This document shows positions 28,288 to 36,932 of a stretch of DNA of 64,000 bases, in pieces. How positions within the stretch are numbered: the stretch's first letter is position 1; each line of letters starts with the position of its first letter. The notes beneath the pieces were generated by a model. That model was not told the DNA's origin. It ran no database searches and saw only the letters and a program-made list of their open reading frames with translations. The translations under genes and the position numbers were made by a program. The stretch comes from Cytophagales bacterium (GTDB lineage: Bacteria; Bacteroidota; Bacteroidia; Cytophagales; Bernardetiaceae): the NCBI GenBank assembly GCA_004293815.1, contig RDZD01000015.1:1-64000 (forward strand), written 5' to 3'.

Positions 28288-29555
28288 GCAGGTTTTGTGC
28301 GGCTTTGATAAGACCAATAACTGTACAAAATGCCTATACAAAACGGCCAGTAAGCCGCTTTGTAACGCACTAAAGTGCCCCAATTGGGTGTGGCGAGACC
28401 TGTCAAAAATGCTAAAAGCAGCACAAAAAATAACATAGAAAGGCCAAAAGACCACTCTAAAGCGGTCTTTTTCGGCCAAAAATCGTGTTTACTGCTAGGC
28501 CAAGGGAATATCCACACCAGAAAAGCTAAAGCCGCAGTCTGCTCTAAACCAGCTACAAACTGTATCATGTTCTGTGCCTGCCAGCACGCAGGAGCAAAAA
28601 ATGAAGCCCAAAGAAGCTGAAAAGCCTCCCAAAACCATAGAGGCGAAAACCGATCAAAATAAAGCAAGGAGACTTCCGCTAGGTCTGATTTGGCCAGCAT
28701 CACTTCACGGTTTCTGTCTAGTGTGTAAAGCAATTGCTCCAAAGAAAGCTGCCGTAACAACATTTGGCTGCCAAAAACTGCACCTAACCAGCACAAAGTT
28801 ACCAAAACCAAAGCCTCTTTATGCTTTAGTGGGCGCAGCTTATTCAAATACCGTACAAACAGCTGAATCATAGCTCCTAAAGCTAAAAAGGCCGCTAAAT
28901 GGTATTTAGTTTGCCACAAAAGCCAAAAACAACCAGCTATAAACAGCATGTGCCAAAACTTGAGATTCCCTTTGCTACTTTGTCGGGCTACATAAGCTAA
29001 ACCACCCATACAAGCCCAGTAAAGGCTTTCTTTGCTCACGCCAGACACCCAAAAAACTATCGAGGGTGTATATAAAAAGGCAAGATACCAAGACTTTGAA
29101 CGGCTATTAAGAAAACACATCACACAGCGTGCGGTTTGATAAAGCCCTAAAAAAGCAAAAAAAGACTGCCAAAGGCTAGTCAAATAGTAGCTCTGGGCTG
29201 TAAAAATAGCCCAAAAGCTCAAGTACTTGATAAAGAAAAAGGCTCTGGGATCGTGTTGGCTAAGGCTACTCGTCCACTCGGGGTAAGCCTTGGGCGACGC
29301 TGCCAGAAGTACTTGCCAGTATGCTTGAGGATTTTGCCAAAACAAGCTGGCTAGCTGACAAGCACTTCCAAAAAGATTGGTGCTGTCGCCGCCGCCAGTT
29401 CGCGCATAAAACAACCCTAAAGCAAGACCCGCTAGTAGTTTAATTGCCAGAGCTAAGGTTAGCAATTTGCGTTGCTCGCTAAACCACCAAAATACGCAAG
29501 CACAAAAAGCCGCGCCAAGCAACCCTATTTGCAAAAGCAGCCAAAACCACAACAT
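28284..29555 (-). CDS. Polytopic membrane protein of unknown function
   Basis: The 423-residue product is rich in Trp, Phe, Leu and Ala and has about ten predicted membrane helices. An early loop carries ARTGGGDSTNLFG and another has WVSGVSKESLYWA; loops like these occur in membrane polysaccharide enzymes (GT-C or polymerase type), but I cannot assign a family. It begins 3 bp after the stop of the DUF5908-type minigene and is probably co-transcribed with it. Composition is normal for the window. Confidence 0.75.
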   Translation of the reverse strand: MLWFWLLLQIGLLGAAFCACVFWWFSEQRKLLTLALAIKLLAGLALGLFYARTGGGDSTNLFGSACQLASLFWQNPQAYWQVLLAASPKAYPEWTSSLSQHDPRAFFFIKYLSFWAIFTAQSYYLTSLWQSFFAFLGLYQTARCVMCFLNSRSKSWYLAFLYTPSIVFWVSGVSKESLYWACMGGLAYVARQSSKGNLKFWHMLFIAGCFWLLWQTKYHLAAFLALGAMIQLFVRYLNKLRPLKHKEALVLVTLCWLGAVFGSQMLLRQLSLEQLLYTLDRNREVMLAKSDLAEVSLLYFDRFSPLWFWEAFQLLWASFFAPACWQAQNMIQFVAGLEQTAALAFLVWIFPWPSSKHDFWPKKTALEWSFGLSMLFFVLLLAFLTGLATPNWGTLVRYKAAYWPFCIGILYSYWSYQSRTKPA

Positions 29556-29558
29556 GAC

Positions 29559-29726
29559 TTATCGCTCAAGGCGGCTTTCTATCTTATTCAGCACTTTTTC
29601 GTAACACTCACGCACAATAGCATCTTTTTCTTTGGTTGAAAGGCTGAGATTAGCTGTGTTTTTTTTTGTTTTAGGCAAGTCATTCACCCTGACTTTTATA
29701 ACCAGTTCTCGGATTTCTAAAGGCAT
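29559..29726 (-). CDS. 55-residue DUF5908-type protein
   Basis: Translation from the minus-strand ATG at 29726 gives 55 residues beginning MPLEIRELVIKVRVND and ending in a charged helix (KVLNKIESRLER). The PxEIRELVIK opening is what I recall for DUF5908, a family of very small proteins found with contractile injection system genes in Bacteroidota. Their function is not established. A perfect -7 promoter element (29750-29757) lies 24 bases upstream, and the next gene starts 3 bases after the stop. A real gene is likely because the start, motif, promoter and tight spacing agree. Two other CIS genes lie 2.2 kb and 27 kb away. Confidence 0.72.
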   Translation of the reverse strand: MPLEIRELVIKVRVNDLPKTKKNTANLSLSTKEKDAIVRECYEKVLNKIESRLER

Positions 29727-29749
29727 AGCAAAAACTATTTTTTATTCTG

Positions 29750-29757
29750 CAAAGCTA
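29750..29757 (-). promoter_or_regulatory. Probable promoter of the DUF5908-type gene
   Basis: TAGCTTTG on the minus strand matches TAnnTTTG; predicted start near 29744, 18 bases before the ATG. No TTG at the usual distance. Confidence 0.45.
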
Positions 29758-29837
29758 CAAAAAAAGCAACGTTCCTTTAGCGGCGTGAAGCAATCTTTTT
29801 TGCCCATGGCATTCTTATTAGAGACTCATCTTATAAG

Positions 29838-29874
29838 CAAGACGGCCACCCTAGAGATTAGAGCAGCCGTCTTG
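29838..29874 (-). terminator. Hairpin downstream of yidC
   Basis: CAAGACGGC (29838-29846) pairs with GCCGTCTTG (29866-29874), 9 bp with a 19-nt loop, 22 bases past the yidC stop. The T run is weak, so this may be a terminator or an mRNA-stabilising stem. Confidence 0.55.
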
Positions 29875-29895
29875 GAATTGTATAAAAGGGTCAAT

Positions 29896-31707
29896 TTAAG
29901 TGCGCTTCTTGATGTTTTTGCGCTGCTCTTGCTGCATGGCATCTTGCATACGCAGAGCTTGCTCCATGCGCTCTTGAAACTTAGATTTTTTAACCTCGCC
30001 TTTAGAAAATTTTTCGCTATTTGCCTCCAGTTTTTGTCTAATTTTCTTTTCGTCCACAATAAAGTTGCGAATAATAATAGACTGAGCTATTGAAATAAGA
30101 TTGCTTATGCAATAGTACAAGCTTAGAGCCGACGGGAAGGAGTTCAACACAAACATAAAAATAAGTGGGAAGCCATACATCATCACCTTAGGATTTATGG
30201 GCTGATTAGCCGACATGTTGGGTTGCGCAGTCATGGTGGAAAGCCAAATTTGAGACCCTGTCATTAAGAGTGTCAGTAAGCTCACATGCTGGCCATAAAA
30301 CGGAATGTTGAAAGGCAGGTTAATGATAGACTCATAGGTAGAAAGATCATCAATCCAAGCAAATTCTGCGCCTCTAAACTGTATAGCTGACGGGAAAAAC
30401 GAAAACAGAGCAAAAAAGATTGGCATTTGTAAAAGCATTGGCAAACAACCACTTAAAGGATTCACGCCAAACTGGCTATAAAGCTTCATTTGATCTTGTT
30501 GCAGCTTCGCCGCATCGTCGCCATGCTTTTTTCGCAATTCCTCAAGTTCGGGCGCAAGAGCCTTCATGTACGCAGCAGATTGAAACTGCTTATAACTCAG
30601 AGGAAGCATACAAATTCTGACAATGACTACCAAAATAATAATCAACCAGCCATAATTCGTTACGCCCTTTTCCAATAAATTGAAGAGAGGCATGATAATG
30701 AGACGGTTAATTGGTGCAACCACGGCCCAGCCTAAATAGACGTTCTTCTCGAAACCAGCTGTAATGCCTTGGTTAATATCGTAATCGTTGGGTCCAAAAT
30801 AAAACTTAAAGTTTGCACCCACTAAATCGTCAACAGGAATTTGAACACTCGCTGCAAAACTTTTAATGCCTTCAGCGTCTGTTTCAGCCTTTGCAGTCAG
30901 TAAATTGGCCTGCATTTTTTTCTCTGTAATAAAAGCCGCATTAAAAAAACGATCTTTCATAGCAAACCATTTGAGCGCAAATTCTGGCTTTTCTTCCTCA
31001 GAGTCTGAAGTAGGATCTAGCTGCTCAAAGTTTTCTTCCACATCAAAATAGTTCAAAGCAGAGTGCTGCCTACTTTGCGCCACATCAAAATCATTGCGGA
31101 CAAGACGATCTTGCCATGTAAAAACTGGTGCTTGGGTGAGTAAGGCTTTTACGGCATCCAGATTGATGTTATAAGCTACATCAAAGCCTGTGTCTTTGAG
31201 CTTATAGGACTGCTCAATACTTTGATTATTACCTAAATTCGCTGTCAATATCAATTCTTTAGGGCTAGAAGACTTCACCGTAAAAAACAACTGATTCAGA
31301 TTAATTTTGCCAAGCCCTGTGTTCGTTTCAAGTGTCCAGTTCATTTGGCTACTTGTGGGATTGACCAAAATCAATGGTTTTTGGTCAAAGCGTTTATAGT
31401 TTTTGAGCTCCGCGTAAGCTATCAAACCGCCCTGAGTATTGACTTTAAGTTTTACATCGGCGTTTTCTAGTGCAATTTCTTGCGCAGTTCCTCGCATAGC
31501 ACTCGCAAAGTCCCCTGCTTTTTGTAAGGCTGCTGAGTCTAAAACAGGAAGGGCTTTAGCCGTAGACACACCAGACTGGGTGGCTGCTTGGGTTTTGGTA
31601 GTGGTTTCTGGCTTTTTCTCGGGTGTGCCCTCGGGCGCAAACCAAACCGCGTAACCTACTAACAGTAGGAACATCAGCACCAAACCCGTAATTTGATTTC
31701 TATCCAT
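29896..31707 (-). CDS. yidC: Membrane protein insertase YidC
   Basis: Inserts and folds inner-membrane proteins with or without SecYEG. The 603-residue product has an N-terminal helix (MDRNQITGLVLMFLLLVGYAVWF), a linker rich in Thr/Lys, the large periplasmic beta-supersandwich (about 70-350) and the conserved five-helix core (about 365-565, containing NYGWLIIILVVIVRICMLPL, NPLSGCLPMLLQMPIFFALF and SLYYCISNLISIAQS). The positively charged C-terminal tail (KKSKFQERMEQALRMQ) can bind ribosomes. It has its own promoter. In many bacteria yidC follows rpmH/rnpA; here it does not. Confidence 0.97.
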   Translation of the reverse strand: MDRNQITGLVLMFLLLVGYAVWFAPEGTPEKKPETTTKTQAATQSGVSTAKALPVLDSAALQKAGDFASAMRGTAQEIALENADVKLKVNTQGGLIAYAELKNYKRFDQKPLILVNPTSSQMNWTLETNTGLGKINLNQLFFTVKSSSPKELILTANLGNNQSIEQSYKLKDTGFDVAYNINLDAVKALLTQAPVFTWQDRLVRNDFDVAQSRQHSALNYFDVEENFEQLDPTSDSEEEKPEFALKWFAMKDRFFNAAFITEKKMQANLLTAKAETDAEGIKSFAASVQIPVDDLVGANFKFYFGPNDYDINQGITAGFEKNVYLGWAVVAPINRLIIMPLFNLLEKGVTNYGWLIIILVVIVRICMLPLSYKQFQSAAYMKALAPELEELRKKHGDDAAKLQQDQMKLYSQFGVNPLSGCLPMLLQMPIFFALFSFFPSAIQFRGAEFAWIDDLSTYESIINLPFNIPFYGQHVSLLTLLMTGSQIWLSTMTAQPNMSANQPINPKVMMYGFPLIFMFVLNSFPSALSLYYCISNLISIAQSIIIRNFIVDEKKIRQKLEANSEKFSKGEVKKSKFQERMEQALRMQDAMQQEQRKNIKKRT

Positions 31708-31770
31708 GATTTCACGTCATAAAAAGCTTATTGTCAATACTTTTTATCACTGACTAGCTCTTTTCACGCG

Positions 31771-31803
31771 CAAAATTAGTACATTTTTGCCAAAAAAACA
31801 CAA
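31771..31803 (-). promoter_or_regulatory. yidC promoter
   Basis: Minus-strand TTG (31803-31801), 22-base spacer, TAATTTTG (31778-31771). Predicted start near 31765, leader of about 57 bases. Confidence 0.6.
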
Positions 31804-31900
31804 CTCTATAAAAAAAACTCTGGCCTTAAGCCGCATCTATCTAAGAACAATAGAATAAAAATCAGCTAGCGAAGCATTATACAAAGTTATTTTTGCTCAA

Positions 31901-32584
31901 TTAGCTTTTTTTGATAGGAGGAAAATACACCGTGCTACCAGGAATCAACTCTCTGAAATTGGTGATGTTGTTAACGGCTGCCACTTCCACATAGTAACTG
32001 GGATCCTTGTAAATTTCATAGCACAACTGAGGAAGCGTATCACCCACTTTGATAAGCCGCAAATGCGAGAGATCGGGGGAACTTTTCTTGGCTAAACGCT
32101 GTGCTTCTTTGATGTCGGTGTGCGACTTAAAAGACATGGCTACTTTGGCGCGGAGAGGCATACCACTAGATTTAAAAAGGGTAACCTCAACATCCATACT
32201 TTCTAAACGCCCTTTAAATTCAAACGAGCCCCAAGCCACTTTTACAAAATTCGGGCTGTGTATTTGGCCGTTATAATCTATCACCACTGCTTTGAGCTTT
32301 TTGAGCTGTTCGTCCACGCTCTTAGGACTCTGTGTATTTTTGTTGGCAAGTCCAGTGCCGTCCAGTATGAGATCAAAGCTAAGGACTTCTGGATCTGTAC
32401 GCCAGTACTGCAAAGGGCCTTTTGCCTCGCCAATAGAGTCTCGCTCATTGTAAGTTACAGAGTGGGTGTGCTTGTAATTTTCAGGGTTAATGAGTACTGA
32501 AAATTCTGATACTTTTGATGAGAAACCTTCGTCGCTATAAGCAATGAGAGATAATTTATTGAGCTTTGCCTCTTTGCTAGACAT
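31901..32584 (-). CDS. LysM-containing contractile injection system tube-initiator/baseplate protein
   Basis: The 227-residue product matches the layout of CIS tube proteins of the Afp7/Pvc7 type (phage gp53-like), which join the inner tube to the spike and baseplate. Residues about 1-165 form the conserved CIS domain (LINPENYKHTHSVTYNER, LSFDLILDGTG, PNFVKVAWGSFEFKGRLESMDVEVTLF, PLRAKVAMSFK). Residues about 178-225 are a LysM fold (IKVGDTLPQLCYEIYKDPSYYVEVAAVNNI ... IPGSTVYFPP). No baseplate, spike or sheath gene adjoins it; the sheath and tube genes are 25 kb downstream. Its 5' flank is the DarTG module. Confidence 0.85.
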   Translation of the reverse strand: MSSKEAKLNKLSLIAYSDEGFSSKVSEFSVLINPENYKHTHSVTYNERDSIGEAKGPLQYWRTDPEVLSFDLILDGTGLANKNTQSPKSVDEQLKKLKAVVIDYNGQIHSPNFVKVAWGSFEFKGRLESMDVEVTLFKSSGMPLRAKVAMSFKSHTDIKEAQRLAKKSSPDLSHLRLIKVGDTLPQLCYEIYKDPSYYVEVAAVNNITNFRELIPGSTVYFPPIKKS

Positions 32585-32899
32585 AAAATTTAGACATTAC
32601 AAAATGAATCTTGAATGGCAATTTTAAACAAATTTTAGATAAAAACAAATTTTTTATCAGAATATTAATGAGAATTTCTAGTATAGAAACAAGCCCTTCC
32701 ATAGAACGATAGTCACAGCTTGACACATGAATTTGATTCAATCTATTTGTTGAGTCACTCCCAAACCTATTTTGTAGAAAAAAACCAAGCAAGCACCAAA
32801 TTCTGATGTTCAAACATTACCTCGCGATAACAATTTTCAATGCCCTGCGGAAAGATATTGGCCAAAGGTAGGACATCCCATATTGGAGGTTCAGTTTTT
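32585..32899. other. Intergenic region between the LysM gene and darG
   Basis: 315 bp, A+T-rich on the LysM side. The right half contains a 21-codon stub (32806-32871). No clear promoter or terminator. Confidence 0.45.
32806..32871 (+). pseudogene. Possible 5' stub of an FtsX-type ABC permease gene
   Basis: A 21-codon frame reads MFKHYLAITIFNALRKDIGQR and then stops. It resembles the start of FtsX/MacB-type permeases, which in Bacteroidota commonly begin MxKNYLxIAxRNLxKN. It would be a leftover truncated at the edge of the DarTG module. The match is very short and could be chance. Confidence 0.25.
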
Positions 32900-33934
32900 T
32901 TAGTTTAGATGTAAATTTAAGTTGTTCAGTGCTATTTGAATATATTTTTGGTTGGTAAATAAGGTTTTCTTTCTGTCACTCCAACTTTCTAATTCTTTGA
33001 TAATCTTTTCTTCTGTATTGGCATTCTTTTCCGAAACAATAAAATCTACTGTTGAAATTAATTCTAACGCAAATGATGAATAAAATCCTGCTAAAAATAA
33101 TTTAGTTTTATCTGCAATATTTCTGTATTTTAAGTTCTCAGGTTTATCTAAAAATCGATTTACGTCTATTTCAGCATCAGGAATTAACTCCAATTCGTCA
33201 AAAGGCTTTTTATCTTTTGAACTATATCCCATTATATAACTTCCATTCAAATAATACAAAACGTGTTTTACTTTGCCCGAATAGGGTCCGTAAAAATTTG
33301 GTTGAAATTCTAACTTAAAGGTATCTTGCGCACCAAATCGTTGTAGGAAATAAGCAATTTTTTCTGAGGCAAACTCTGATACAAACTCACCATTATTAAC
33401 TAAATCATATAACACAGAGAGCAGCATTGCTCTTGCTGGGGTTAATTTTACTCTTTCTTTTTTTATGGCTTCTTGAATTGTGGCACTTGGCTCATAAATA
33501 TAAATATCGCAGTCAATAGCTGTTAAATATTTTTCTAAAATCTGTTTGACTTTGTTCCAATTTAAACCGCCGTTTCCTGCGCCAAGTGGAGGAATGGCTA
33601 TTGATTTTATATCCTTTTCCTTTATAATGTTTACAAGAGCCTTTAACCCTGCCTCAATATATTGGTACTCAGAGGGCAATCGCCAATCAGTTTTTGTAGG
33701 GAAATTGATAATAGTTTTTTCGCCTGTTAACAGTGATTTTTCTTCTGTTACTAATAACTGTCCAATAGTTAATGCTTTATTTTTACAAGCATCAGCATAC
33801 TGTTTGAAGTTGTTGGGAAACATATTCTTAAACTGCAAGGCAATGCCTTTACCCATTACACCAACGGTATTCACGGTATTTACCAAAGCATCTGCTTCGC
33901 TTTCTAATAAGTTACCTATTTTGTAATGTATCAT
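32900..33934 (-). CDS. darG: DarG antitoxin: macrodomain ADP-ribosyl glycohydrolase
   Basis: Removes ADP-ribose from thymidines in DNA and binds DarT directly, neutralising the toxin. The 344-residue product has an N-terminal macrodomain (about 1-155: EADALVNTVNTVGVMGKGIALQFK, the ADP-ribose-binding IPPLGAGNGGLNW) and a C-terminal domain (about 170-344, VKLTPARAMLLSVLYDLV ... FEFQPNFYGPYSGKV-like region) that in DarG contacts the toxin. Its start overlaps the darT stop by 4 bp, the normal order toxin then antitoxin. G+C content is lower than in the flanking genes (14 of 60 bases in 33061-33120). Confidence 0.93.
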   Translation of the reverse strand: MIHYKIGNLLESEADALVNTVNTVGVMGKGIALQFKNMFPNNFKQYADACKNKALTIGQLLVTEEKSLLTGEKTIINFPTKTDWRLPSEYQYIEAGLKALVNIIKEKDIKSIAIPPLGAGNGGLNWNKVKQILEKYLTAIDCDIYIYEPSATIQEAIKKERVKLTPARAMLLSVLYDLVNNGEFVSEFASEKIAYFLQRFGAQDTFKLEFQPNFYGPYSGKVKHVLYYLNGSYIMGYSSKDKKPFDELELIPDAEIDVNRFLDKPENLKYRNIADKTKLFLAGFYSSFALELISTVDFIVSEKNANTEEKIIKELESWSDRKKTLFTNQKYIQIALNNLNLHLN

Positions 33935-34548
33935 AATTTAAAAAAACAATCGGGTTTAACAACTACTTTGGAAGCATCTACTCCAAAATCAATTATTCGT
34001 TTTTTTGCATTTTCGTTGTAAGTCAAATAATCTAAAACTCCATCAGGTGCAATATCGCCTAAAACCAAAAACTCTGCTTGCTTTTTCCGTTTCAAATCAA
34101 GGTCATTTTCATCTTTCCAATATTTAGCTTTAATAGCTTTCCAGTCTAATAATCTTTCAATATTTTCTATATCAGAAAGAGAATATTGAAATGAAAATTT
34201 TTCTATTGCATGACCATCTGTAAAAACAAAATCCAGTTTCAAATCTACCATTTTTTGAACAGAACTTACACAGTAAACAATATTTTCAGGTAAAATTCCA
34301 TACTCTTTTTGCATCTTAAATAACATTGGCGTTCTGTACCCAAAATAAAAAGGAATATAATCGCCCAACAACCTACCATTGTCTAATAAAAAACCATTAC
34401 GTTTAGAAATCAAACTACTATCCCCAATAGCAACAAAATTAGGATTTGCATTTGCCGAAGTTGAATGTGTGATACCATTTTGTAGAATATGCGGAATATT
34501 CCCAATATGAGTCATTCTAAACAAATATGTTTTACTTAAATTTGGCAT
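33931..34548 (-). CDS. darT: DarT DNA thymidine ADP-ribosyltransferase toxin
   Basis: Transfers ADP-ribose from NAD to thymidine bases in single-stranded DNA; known DarTG systems act in phage defence and growth control. The 205-residue product shows the family motifs THIGNIPHILQNGI, YIPFYFGYRTPML, VFTDGHA and RKKQAEFLV. Arg50 and Glu159 correspond by position to the NAD-binding Arg and catalytic Glu of characterised DarT (established for the Thermus enzyme; alignment by eye). All active-site residues look intact, so the toxin should be functional. It is the first gene of the pair and shares a 4-bp overlap with darG. Confidence 0.93.
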   Translation of the reverse strand: MPNLSKTYLFRMTHIGNIPHILQNGITHSTSANANPNFVAIGDSSLISKRNGFLLDNGRLLGDYIPFYFGYRTPMLFKMQKEYGILPENIVYCVSSVQKMVDLKLDFVFTDGHAIEKFSFQYSLSDIENIERLLDWKAIKAKYWKDENDLDLKRKKQAEFLVLGDIAPDGVLDYLTYNENAKKRIIDFGVDASKVVVKPDCFFKL

Positions 34549-34727
34549 TATGCAACTATCATTAAGCGTGGTTTGCTCTTGCTTAGTTTATTCTAAAACT
34601 GATTGTCTATGGAATTATTTGTGTATTAACAATTTAGTTTTCGAGACTATGCAATTAATCTGCAATTTAAAAAATGTGAGATTTTTCTACAAAAGAAATT
34701 TCAAAACACTCAATCACAGAAATCCTT

Positions 34728-35609
34728 TTAAGCAATTTGGGCTTTCTTACCGCGAGCAGCTTTGAAAGTGTTCATTAACAGAGCGATAACCGTAGTGCTG
34801 CCCACGCCCCCTGGTACGGGCGATATATGACTGCACTTGGGAGCGACGGTCTCAAAATCTACATCCCCTTTTATTTGAAACTTGCCATCGAGCTTCTGCA
34901 CACGGTTGATGCCCACATCAATCACAACAGCACCCTCTTTGACCATGTCCGCAGTTACAAAACCTGGTTTACCTATAGCAACAATCAAAATATCAGCTTC
35001 CTGAGTGATAGCTTTTAAATTTCGGGTTTTGCTGTGTGTAACGGTTACGGTGGCGTTGCCTTGTGGGTGGTTGCGCGACATGAGCACCCCCATAGGCATG
35101 CCTACAATATGGCTGCGCCCTATCACGACACAGCGTTTGCCTGAAGTTTCAATATTGTAACGCCTTATAATTTCTGTGATACCAAAAGGGGTTGCGGGCA
35201 GAAAACAAGGCAAATCTAACATCATTTTACCTAAATTCTCAGGATGAAACCCATCTACGTCTTTTTTAGGGTCAATAGAGAGAGTAATAAGCTCGGCGTT
35301 GAGATGTGAGGGCAATGGGAGCTGCACAAAAAAACCATCAATATCGCTGTCTTTGTTCAAAGATTCTACTTTGGCAAGAAGCTCCTCAGCGGTAACAGAG
35401 GCAGGAAAATTGAACAAGGAGGCTTTAATGCCCACTTCTTCGCAAGCTTTCATCTTGTTTTTGACATAGGTTTGACTTGCGGCCATGTCCCCAACTAGAA
35501 TCGTGGCCAAATGAGGAATTTTTTCGCCCGCTTTTTTAATATGCTCTAGTTCAGCACTTAATTCAGCTTTTATATCCTCTGCTATTTTTTTGCCGTCAAG
35601 CAAGACCAT
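34728..35609 (-). CDS. folD: Bifunctional methylenetetrahydrofolate dehydrogenase/cyclohydrolase
   Basis: Interconverts 5,10-methylene-, methenyl- and 10-formyl-tetrahydrofolate, feeding purine and formyl-methionine synthesis. The 293-residue length is typical. Conserved pieces are VGDMAASQTYVKNKMKACEEVGI (catalytic Tyr and Lys), DGFFVQLPLPSHL, KDVDGFHPEN, the nucleotide-binding CVVIGRSHIVGMPMG, and the terminal SPVPGGVGSTTVIALL. It lies between darT and the universal stress gene, which reads the same way with a 36-bp gap. Confidence 0.97.
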   Translation of the reverse strand: MVLLDGKKIAEDIKAELSAELEHIKKAGEKIPHLATILVGDMAASQTYVKNKMKACEEVGIKASLFNFPASVTAEELLAKVESLNKDSDIDGFFVQLPLPSHLNAELITLSIDPKKDVDGFHPENLGKMMLDLPCFLPATPFGITEIIRRYNIETSGKRCVVIGRSHIVGMPMGVLMSRNHPQGNATVTVTHSKTRNLKAITQEADILIVAIGKPGFVTADMVKEGAVVIDVGINRVQKLDGKFQIKGDVDFETVAPKCSHISPVPGGVGSTTVIALLMNTFKAARGKKAQIA

Positions 35610-35645
35610 TGTTTCAATATTAAAATTATAAAAAGTAATTTAATT

Positions 35646-36500
35646 TTAGTCCTTAAATGATAGGATGGGGAGTTTTAGATAACTTGCCATATCAGATGTA
35701 AGGCTTGAATTGAAGATTTTATCAAAAAGTGACCGCTCACGCGTAAACATAAGCAACGCGTCGGGCTGATAGAGCCTTACAAACTCTTGTATACCTTCTC
35801 TGGATTCGTTAGCTCCGTCTGTTTTGATAAAATACAATTTGATATGAGGGTGTTGGAACTTTTCTTGCCAACCTTTTTCTAAGATGTGTGGATTTAACTT
35901 GCTTACGTCAATGTGTTCAGGGAAATTTGGGTAAACAAAAAACAAATCAATTTTAGCTTGGAGCATTTTGACAATATCCATCACGCGGATCAACTCACTG
36001 CCTACGTGCGTGAGCGTAGTGGCAAAAGCCAAGTAGTTGAGTTTGTCAGCCGTAAAGCCTGCTGGAACGCTCAAAATAGGCACTCTTGACTGAGCAATAA
36101 GATTGGCCGTATTGCTGCCAAAAAGTTTTTTACCCAAAGAGTTAGCTCCTGTTGTACCCGTAACAATCAAATCTGCGCTATACTTACTGGCGGCCTCCAA
36201 AACAGTTTCGGTCAAATTGAAGCTCTCAGCCAAACAAAACTCCACACGGTCGTTGCGATATTCTTTGTTAAGTTCTATAAAAAGCGACTTAACATGCGTA
36301 ACAAGACGTTCTGAATGAGCTTCTTTAGTGTTGTCATGCAATTTTTTTTGTTCCTTCCCCGACATCGCAGGAGGGCGGCTAGCATGGTACTCGTGGAAAA
36401 ATACAAGGTTCATTCGATGCTGATCTGCTAGCTTTATAGCAAATTTAGAGGCATCGGCTGCAGCATCTGAAAAGTCCGTTGGTATTAAGAGAGTTAGCAT
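35646..36500 (-). CDS. Universal stress protein with two Usp domains
   Basis: From the ATG at 36500 (MLTLLIPTDFSDAA) the product has 284 residues and two tandem Usp domains (about 1-145 and 150-284). The first has the classic LLIPTDFSDAAADASKFAIKLA opening and the nucleotide-binding VTGTTGANSLGKKLFGSNTANLI segment (GxxGx9G-S/T-N type), so ATP binding is likely. The second opens LNYLAFATTLTHVG and lacks a clear nucleotide motif. The frame remains open 220 bp upstream, but that extension is low in coding character and lacks a Usp-like start. Role in stress resistance is inferred from the family. Confidence 0.88.
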   Translation of the reverse strand: MLTLLIPTDFSDAAADASKFAIKLADQHRMNLVFFHEYHASRPPAMSGKEQKKLHDNTKEAHSERLVTHVKSLFIELNKEYRNDRVEFCLAESFNLTETVLEAASKYSADLIVTGTTGANSLGKKLFGSNTANLIAQSRVPILSVPAGFTADKLNYLAFATTLTHVGSELIRVMDIVKMLQAKIDLFFVYPNFPEHIDVSKLNPHILEKGWQEKFQHPHIKLYFIKTDGANESREGIQEFVRLYQPDALLMFTRERSLFDKIFNSSLTSDMASYLKLPILSFKD

Positions 36501-36826
36501 GACAGTCTTATTTTGTTTGATTAGGCGGCATAAATTTAGAACAGAATTATGACCCAACAAAATACATTTACTGAAATATCCTAAAAATGTTTTGTGAGCT
36601 TTACTTAATATTTTCCTAATTGTGTTAGCTTTAAACAAATAAGCTTTGCAAGTATTTCTTCTCAAAAAAATACTACGAACCAACATATTGGCGTTCTGAC
36701 TAAATAACGCCTTGCCTAACACATTTGCAAGGTGTTACAAAATCTACTAGAATTGGTTATTCTCAACCGCACACGAATAGACAAGCTTACTAAAAATCAT
36801 AAAAAATAAAAAAATAGTTTAAATTG

Positions 36827-36858
36827 TTGCATCGTCTAAACTTTTATTCCTAATTTTG
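36827..36858 (+). promoter_or_regulatory. Promoter of a putative small RNA
   Basis: TTG at 36827-36829, a 21-base spacer and TAATTTTG (36851-36858), a perfect -7 element. No plus-strand gene follows; the predicted start near 36863 coincides with the base of a long stem. Confidence 0.65.
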
Positions 36859-36862
36859 TGGC

Positions 36863-36932
36863 AAAGGAATAGGCCGCTCCCTCCGCCAATTAGAGGCAGA
36901 CAAGTGAAGGCTTATTCCTTTATTTTTTTGGC
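36863..36932 (+). ncRNA. Putative ~70-nt small RNA with its own promoter and terminator
   Basis: From the predicted transcription start, AAAGGAATAGGCC (36863-36875) can pair with GGCTTATTCCTTT (36909-36921) as a 13-bp stem with one G-U pair, followed by seven T (36923-36929). The 33-nt interior can form a small CCTC/GAGG hairpin. The RNA would end inside the last codons of the convergent MuF-C-like gene, so its T run encodes the antisense of that gene's C-terminal lysines. It might instead be a shared terminator that happens to follow a promoter, but an independent promoter and exact start-stem coincidence favour an RNA gene. Confidence 0.5.

Noticed and set aside
29632-30093. Plus-strand open frame of 153 codons opposite yidC.
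   Set aside because: It is antisense to yidC and the DUF5908-type gene, with no promoter or recognisable motif.
35646-36722. Longer universal stress protein starting near 36722.
   Set aside because: The extra 74 codons look like untranslated DNA, and the Usp fold begins exactly at the ATG at 36500.
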